Assembly (NCBI GenBank): GCA_013298125.1
Contig: JAAFJP010000019.1
Location: 59,144-123,143, forward strand
DNA length: 64,000 nucleotides
DNA from: Cytophagales bacterium
GTDB taxonomy: Bacteria; Bacteroidota; Bacteroidia; Cytophagales; Spirosomataceae
Direction of reading: 5' to 3'
Shown piece by piece: positions 60,383 through 64,000 of the stretch. The notes under the pieces are model-generated. The model saw only the letters and a list, made by a program, of their open reading frames with translations. It did not search any database and had not been told where the DNA came from. A program made the position numbers and the translations under genes. Numbering within the stretch: position 1 is the stretch's first letter; the number at the start of each line of letters is the position of its first letter.

Positions 60383-60417
60383 AAAAAGCGAAAATCGAGA
60401 GGTTTTCGCTTTTTTTG
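60383..60417 (+). terminator. Rho-independent terminator after rpsG
   Basis: AAAAAGCGAAAA / TTTTCGCTTTTT with an eight-base loop and a long T run, 32 bases after the rpsG stop. It separates rpsL-rpsG from the DUF4293 gene. Confidence 0.93.
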
Positions 60418-60465
60418 TTCTCATAAGTTTCAGAACTTTGCAGAAAAATAAACTTTAATAATATT

Positions 60466-60942
60466 ATGCTTCAACGAATTCAAACTTTATTATTAGCGGT
60501 AGTGGCTATTGCGATGTTGGCGGTAACAGCCTTACCGATTTGGGAAAAAAGTAGTGCTACCTTAAACGAAAAAGTTACCCTAACTTCTTTTGCCTTAGAA
60601 CATTGCAAAGGCACAACTTGTATCAGTAGTGAAAACACAATTATTATCGTGATATTGGCATTAATTTCAACTTGTATTGCCGCTTTTTCGATTACACAAT
60701 ACAAAAAAAGAATGCTTCAAATGACCTTGGGATTGGCTAACTCTATCACCATAGCCATTATTTTAGGATATACTTTTTATCAGGTTCTCAAAGTCGGGAC
60801 TCCGATATTTGAGCCTCAAAATCCTGGGTCTTATGGTACAGGATTCTTTGCGGCAGTCTTGGCGATGTTATGTAATATGATTGCAAATCGTTTTATCAGA
60901 AGAGACGAAATGTTAGTGAAGTCTGCGGATAGGATGAGGTAA
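60466..60942 (+). CDS. DUF4293 family membrane protein
   Basis: 158 residues with the family's opening (MLQRIQTLLLAVVAIAMLAVTALPIWEKSS) and four membrane spans (residues about 6-26, 52-74, 85-105, 122-143). It is found almost only in Bacteroidota, and its function is unknown. The terminal part (IANRFIRRDEMLVKSADRMR) is the family's positively charged tail. It lies downstream of the rpsG terminator and probably has its own promoter. Confidence 0.9.
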   Translation: MLQRIQTLLLAVVAIAMLAVTALPIWEKSSATLNEKVTLTSFALEHCKGTTCISSENTIIIVILALISTCIAAFSITQYKKRMLQMTLGLANSITIAIILGYTFYQVLKVGTPIFEPQNPGSYGTGFFAAVLAMLCNMIANRFIRRDEMLVKSADRMR

Positions 60943-60961
60943 AACCTTTGCCCTTAATAAG

Positions 60962-60999
60962 AGTTATAGCAAAATTGAATGCTCAAAATTGCTATAACT
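60962..60999. terminator. Hairpin between convergent DUF4293 and SpmA/SpmB genes
   Basis: AGTTATAGCAA (60962-60972) faces TTGCTATAACT (60989-60999); a further partial copy (AGTTATAGTAAC) follows to 61024. It is placed between the two 3' ends; there is no clear T tract. Confidence 0.6.
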
Positions 61000-61040
61000 A
61001 CCTCAGAAAGTATAGTTATAGTAACTTTGAATAGTTATCA

Positions 61041-62345
61041 TCAATGCGGAAAGAAAATATAACTCACCCAAATCGCCACAATAATCCCCACCAAATCAGC
61101 CGTCAGACCAGCCCAAAGGGTATATCGAGTTTGCTTGATACCTACTGAACCAAAGTACAGTGCCAAGACATAAAATATCGTATCTGCCGAACCTTGGAAT
61201 ACACATGAAAGTCGCCCTGCGAAGGAATCTGGACCCATCGTTTGCATGGTGCTAATCATCATCGCCCGTGAGCCTCCGCCACTGAGTGGGTGCATAAGTG
61301 CTGTTGGCAGTGCATCCGTAAAAGCGGTATTAATTCCTAAAAATTCAACGCCTTGTTTGATAACTCCTACAATCATATCCAACGTCCCTGCATTACGTAA
61401 ACAACTGATAGCGACCAACATAGCTACTAAATAGGGAATAATTTTGACCGAAGTTTCAAAGCCTCCTTTTGCTCCTTCGATGAAAGCATCAAAAATATCT
61501 ACCTTCTTCCAAACTGCCCCCAAGATGAACGCCAACACAAACCCGTAGAGAATGACGTTGCTGATAATTTTGGATTGAGCCGTTACTTCTTCTTGTGGCA
61601 AACTCGAAAAGTACCACAATGAAAAGCCAATAAAAGCCGTGATTCCACCCAACCATGAGAGAATAATTTTATCAAAAAGATTGATTCCTTGCTTGATGGT
61701 TACGAAAATAAGTCCTGTCAAAGTCGCAAAGTAAGTGGCTATCAGACATGGAATAAAAATATCCGAAGGGTCTTCGGCTTTGTAAATCGAACGCTGTGCC
61801 ATGATGCTCAACGGAATCAAAACGGGACCTGCTGAGTGCAAAACCAAGAACATAATTTGGGCATTGGAAGCGACTTCTTTTTTGGGGTTCAAATCTTGCA
61901 AACTCTGCATGGCTTTGAGTCCGAAGGGCGTTGCGGCATTGTCTAAGCCCAACATATTGGCAGAGAAATTCATAATCATTTGTCCGCTTGCAGGATGATT
62001 TGGGGGAACTTCTGGAAATAATCTACTGAAAAATGGTCCAATAATTCTGGATAAAAAACCGATTGCCCCAGCTTTTTCGCCCACTGCAAGTAAACCCATA
62101 AAAAAGGTCATGACACCCGCCAAAGGCAAGGCAATTTTCATTACGGCAACTTCGGCAGAATCAAACATTCCATCAACAATTACCTTGAAGATTTCATTTT
62201 TTTGTTCTACTGGAATAGCTGGGTTCAACCATTTGATGATGGCAGTAATGAAGGCAGCGACAAAAAACAACACCCACATTGCTGAAAGTGGACTTTGGTT
62301 TTTGAGGGAAATGAAATTGAGGAATTTTTTGGAGAAATTTTCCAT
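61041..62345 (-). CDS. Fused SpmA-SpmB (nucleoside-recognition Gate domain) membrane protein
   Basis: 434 residues with about ten membrane spans. The N-terminal half resembles spore maturation protein SpmA (FKVIVDGMFDSAEVAVMKIALPLAGVMTFFMGLLAVGEKAG; PNHPASGQMIMNFSANMLGLDNAATPFGLKAMQSLQDLN) and the C-terminal half SpmB (FIEGAKGGFETSVKIIPYLVAMLVAISCLRNAG; ALPTALMHPLSGGGSRAMMISTM; PDSFAGRLSCVFQGSADTIFYVLALYFGSVGI). In Bacillus they are separate genes that act in spore dehydration; this organism does not sporulate, and the fused form is usual in Bacteroidota, role unknown (probably a transporter). Convergent with DUF4293. Confidence 0.92.
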   Translation of the reverse strand: MENFSKKFLNFISLKNQSPLSAMWVLFFVAAFITAIIKWLNPAIPVEQKNEIFKVIVDGMFDSAEVAVMKIALPLAGVMTFFMGLLAVGEKAGAIGFLSRIIGPFFSRLFPEVPPNHPASGQMIMNFSANMLGLDNAATPFGLKAMQSLQDLNPKKEVASNAQIMFLVLHSAGPVLIPLSIMAQRSIYKAEDPSDIFIPCLIATYFATLTGLIFVTIKQGINLFDKIILSWLGGITAFIGFSLWYFSSLPQEEVTAQSKIISNVILYGFVLAFILGAVWKKVDIFDAFIEGAKGGFETSVKIIPYLVAMLVAISCLRNAGTLDMIVGVIKQGVEFLGINTAFTDALPTALMHPLSGGGSRAMMISTMQTMGPDSFAGRLSCVFQGSADTIFYVLALYFGSVGIKQTRYTLWAGLTADLVGIIVAIWVSYIFFPH

Positions 62346-62360
62346 TGTGGTTTCTGGGGG

Positions 62361-62783
62361 TTAGATATTTCTGAGGAAATCGTCAAATTTCATGACTTTA
62401 CGGAATCCTTTTTTGCGTAAACCTTTGTACAAAATATCATCTCTTGTGAGAAGTACCAAGTTTAATTCCATTGATAACGCAACGTAACTGGTATCTTTGA
62501 GGTCAATATCATGTAACAATTGATTGGACTTGGTAAGTACATCTTCTGATAAAATATAACGAGGAATTGTTCTAACCTGTGAAAAAACGAAGCATGACCA
62601 CTGTTTGAATTCCTCCTCATTCAGCTTGGTTTTTTGAAGAATTATAGAACTATATTTATCAATTTCAACAAAAGCAAAATCAGGAACAATGAATCGGTAA
62701 TAAGTCAGAATCGGGCGATAGGCAGCTTTGCCACTAATGAGCATACTCATCAATATATTAGCATCAATAATAAAATCTATCAT
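62361..62783 (-). CDS. PIN-domain toxin
   Basis: 140 residues with the PIN nuclease acidic set: Asp3/Asp7 (MIDFIIDANILMSML), Glu40 (FAFVEIDKY), Asp97 (IDLKDTSYVALSMELN) and Asp115/116 (LVLLTRDDILYKGLRKKGF). PIN toxins cleave RNA (VapC type). It is encoded right after, and overlaps by four bases, a small antitoxin-like gene. The signature order and spacing are normal for a type II module of the VapBC kind, though the antitoxin is not a clear VapB. Confidence 0.9.
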   Translation of the reverse strand: MIDFIIDANILMSMLISGKAAYRPILTYYRFIVPDFAFVEIDKYSSIILQKTKLNEEEFKQWSCFVFSQVRTIPRYILSEDVLTKSNQLLHDIDLKDTSYVALSMELNLVLLTRDDILYKGLRKKGFRKVMKFDDFLRNI

Positions 62784-63007
62784 TGTGTTATTAAATATTT
62801 AGCCTTCTCCTGTTCCCAAGCACTACTACGTGCATTTTGCCATTGTTGGTCATTTTCTAAATCTGATTCTTCTAAATCTTGTAATAGTTCTTGTGCAGAA
62901 AGTTTTAGATATAGCTTTTTAACTAATTCTTTCAAATAGCTATCAACTTCTGCATAGCCAAATTTTTGTACAAGGCTATCTTCTAATTGGATTTTAAATT
63001 CAGTCAT
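62780..63007 (-). CDS. Antitoxin of the PIN module
   Basis: 75 residues, acidic and helical (IQLEDSLVQKFGYAEVDSYLKELVKKLYLKLSAQELLQDLEESDLENDQQWQNARSSAWEQEKAKYL). The start gives MTEFKIQLEDSLV, a strand-like ribbon-helix-helix opening. It precedes the toxin and overlaps it by four bases (ATGA). No VapB family is certain, so the assignment rests on position and size. Confidence 0.8.
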   Translation of the reverse strand: MTEFKIQLEDSLVQKFGYAEVDSYLKELVKKLYLKLSAQELLQDLEESDLENDQQWQNARSSAWEQEKAKYLITQ

Positions 63008-63100
63008 AATCTTATTTTTTGAAATTATCTCCTAAAATTAATGCTTTTCGACAAAAACACTCTTAATTTTAAAAATTATTCCTTATCACTGCCTAAAAAC

Positions 63101-63799
63101 ATGAAAAAACTGATTTTATTACTCTCTTTAACGTCCTTTACTTTCCAACAAAAAGTAAAACCCAAACCCTCAAAACCAAGCCCAGTCTGTGAATATGAAC
63201 AGAAAATGCGTGAACAAGGCTTGGTAAATGTCCAAGAAGTCAATCCTGAAATTTTAGTAGAATTAAAATATTCAACGACTGATAACTTCGTAGGGAAAGA
63301 TGTATATGGCTGTATTATAAACTGTTATCTACAAAAACGTCCTGCCGAAATGCTCTCGAAAGCAAATGATTTACTCCAAAAACGAAACGCTAATCTCAGA
63401 CTTTTGGTCTATGATGGCGGGCGACCTTTGAGTATTCAAAAAATCCTTTGGAACTCACTTCCGCAATATACCCCTAAACAACGAGCAACGTATGTGGCAA
63501 ATCCAGCCCAAGGTTCAATTCATAACTATGGAAGTGCCGTAGATTTGACGATTGCCGATGCCGATGGTACACCTTTGGACATGGGTACGAAGTATGATTT
63601 TTTCGGAGAATTGGCTTATCCAACTAAGGAGGCTTATTTTTTGAAAAAAGGAAAATTGTCAAAACAACAAATCACCAATCGTCAATTACTCAGAAGCGTA
63701 ATGAAATCCGCTGGATTTATGCCCATTGATTATGAATGGTGGCATTTTAATGCAGTCTCTCGACAAACAGCGAAGGCGACTTATCGGATAGTGCAGTAG
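63101..63799 (+). CDS. D-alanyl-D-alanine dipeptidase (VanX/M15D family)
   Basis: I take ATG 63101, which gives a signal peptide (MKKLILLLSLTSFTFQQ), rather than 63041. 232 residues with the M15D zinc set: SIHNYGSAVDLT (the SxHxxGxAxD motif with the first two ligands), a downstream Asp/Glu and EWWHF (the Glu and third His). Arg in VYDGGRPLS is the conserved substrate-binding Arg. Such dipeptidases cut D-Ala-D-Ala and recycle peptidoglycan pieces; no vanA/vanH partners are present, so vancomycin resistance is not implied. Secretion fits a periplasmic role. The gene stands alone. Confidence 0.92.
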   Translation: MKKLILLLSLTSFTFQQKVKPKPSKPSPVCEYEQKMREQGLVNVQEVNPEILVELKYSTTDNFVGKDVYGCIINCYLQKRPAEMLSKANDLLQKRNANLRLLVYDGGRPLSIQKILWNSLPQYTPKQRATYVANPAQGSIHNYGSAVDLTIADADGTPLDMGTKYDFFGELAYPTKEAYFLKKGKLSKQQITNRQLLRSVMKSAGFMPIDYEWWHFNAVSRQTAKATYRIVQ

Positions 63800-63810
63800 G
63801 CTATTGGCTG

Positions 63811-63874
63811 TTAGCTCTTGGCTTTTGGCTTGGAACTCATAGCAAATCGCTAAAAGCCAACAGCCAAGAGCTAA
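63811..63874. repeat. Word-type inverted repeat (TTAGCTCTTGGCTTTTGGC)
   Basis: TTAGCTCTTGGCTTTTGGCT (63811-63830) faces the complement AAAGCCAACAGCCAAGAGCTAA (63853-63874) with one mismatch over about 21 bases; the loop is about 22 bases. It lies directly after the dipeptidase stop and next to the end of the leftward partial gene. Confidence 0.75.
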
Positions 63875-63883
63875 ATTAAGTAG

Positions 63884-64000
63884 TCATTCAAATTTAAACG
63901 ACGTTTTGAATTGTGTAAAATGTTTGATTTCGTTAAAGTCAATTTTGAATTTTGAACCTACTTGATTTAAGATTTCTTCTACTGCATTGGTTAATATTTC
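63884..64000 (-). CDS. C-terminal end of an unknown protein (partial, 5' end outside window)
   Basis: On the minus strand a frame is open from the window edge to a TGA at 63884-63886: 38 residues, EILTNAVEEILNQVGSKFKI then DFNEIKHFTQFKTSFKFE. The helical/charged composition is protein-like, but no family can be told. The last nine codons lie inside a copy of the CAAAACGTCGTTTAAATT repeat (63884-63908), so the repeat supplies the C-terminus and stop. Confidence 0.5.
   Translation of the reverse strand, partial: EILTNAVEEILNQVGSKFKIDFNEIKHFTQFKTSFKFE

Noticed and set aside
63101..63799. Vancomycin-resistance role for the VanX-like dipeptidase
   Set aside because: No vanH, vanA or regulator is adjacent; secreted homologues are ordinary envelope enzymes.
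1..64000. tRNA, rRNA and riboswitch genes
   Set aside because: No cloverleaf with a GGTTCGAATCC-like arm, no rRNA signature and no recognisable riboswitch (for example TPP, cobalamin or SAM) was seen by eye; a tRNAscan-SE and Infernal run would settle it.

Overview
The window is a stretch of AT-rich chromosome from a member of the Bacteroidota, most likely a Cytophagales (Spirosomaceae-like) bacterium; the genus cannot be fixed from the sequence alone. The reasons are: a SusC/SusD pair, a gliding-motility lipoprotein (GldH) next to a RicT/PSP1 protein, an ECF sigma/FecR/STN cassette, DUF4293, DUF5777 and DUF3078-like proteins, many lipoproteins and Sec signal peptides, and promoters of the Bacteroidota type (TTTG, about 18-20 bases, TAnnTTTG) ahead of leuA, rpsL and a PQQ-propeller lipoprotein. 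I saw no rRNA, tRNA, CRISPR array, prophage or complete insertion sequence.

Layout. 0-12 kb is mostly housekeeping and small accessory genes: the 5' part of a polyprenyl synthetase, a CBM48/helix-hairpin-helix fusion, dxs, a DUF1016 (YhcG-type) nuclease, a short RecQ, an AraC regulator, a TPR protein, an Uma2 nuclease and ilvC. 12-22.4 kb is the main accessory block: a relic of a LuxR-type regulator, a NarL-type histidine kinase and response regulator, a non-secreted subtilase-like protein with two unknown partners (one a multi-pass membrane protein), three secreted proteins of unknown function, a DUF3078-like outer-membrane barrel, a lipoprotein and a LytTR regulator. 22.4-29.4 kb is read leftwards: an EVE-McrB fusion without McrC, an STN surface protein with its FecR and ECF sigma factor, a ParE-type toxin-antitoxin pair and a short leuA. 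29.7-45 kb holds a PQQ-propeller lipoprotein, an orphan PBECR-type nuclease domain between 78-bp direct repeats, bioB, a peroxiredoxin, kdsD, an Rpn-type nuclease, a long RecQ, purD, ricT, gldH and a LON-domain protein. 45-64 kb has an amine oxidase, an Rrf2 regulator, SusC/SusD, a Rieske/DUF5777/YceI operon, an M16 protease, rpsL-rpsG, DUF4293, a fused SpmA-SpmB protein, a PIN toxin-antitoxin pair and a VanX-like dipeptidase.

The most unusual feature is not a gene family. Nearly every second intergenic gap carries a long inverted repeat (arms of about 15-37 bp, often perfect, sometimes nested). Some are relatives of one palindromic element; others are built from reiterated short words that differ from locus to locus. 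Several overlap gene 3' ends and supply the last codons or the stop. The best candidates for an undescribed gene system are the subtilase/126-residue/membrane-protein cluster at 14.7-17.6 kb, with the secreted-protein block downstream, and the nuclease fragment at 31.6 kb that seems to have arrived with a duplication of the region in front of bioB.
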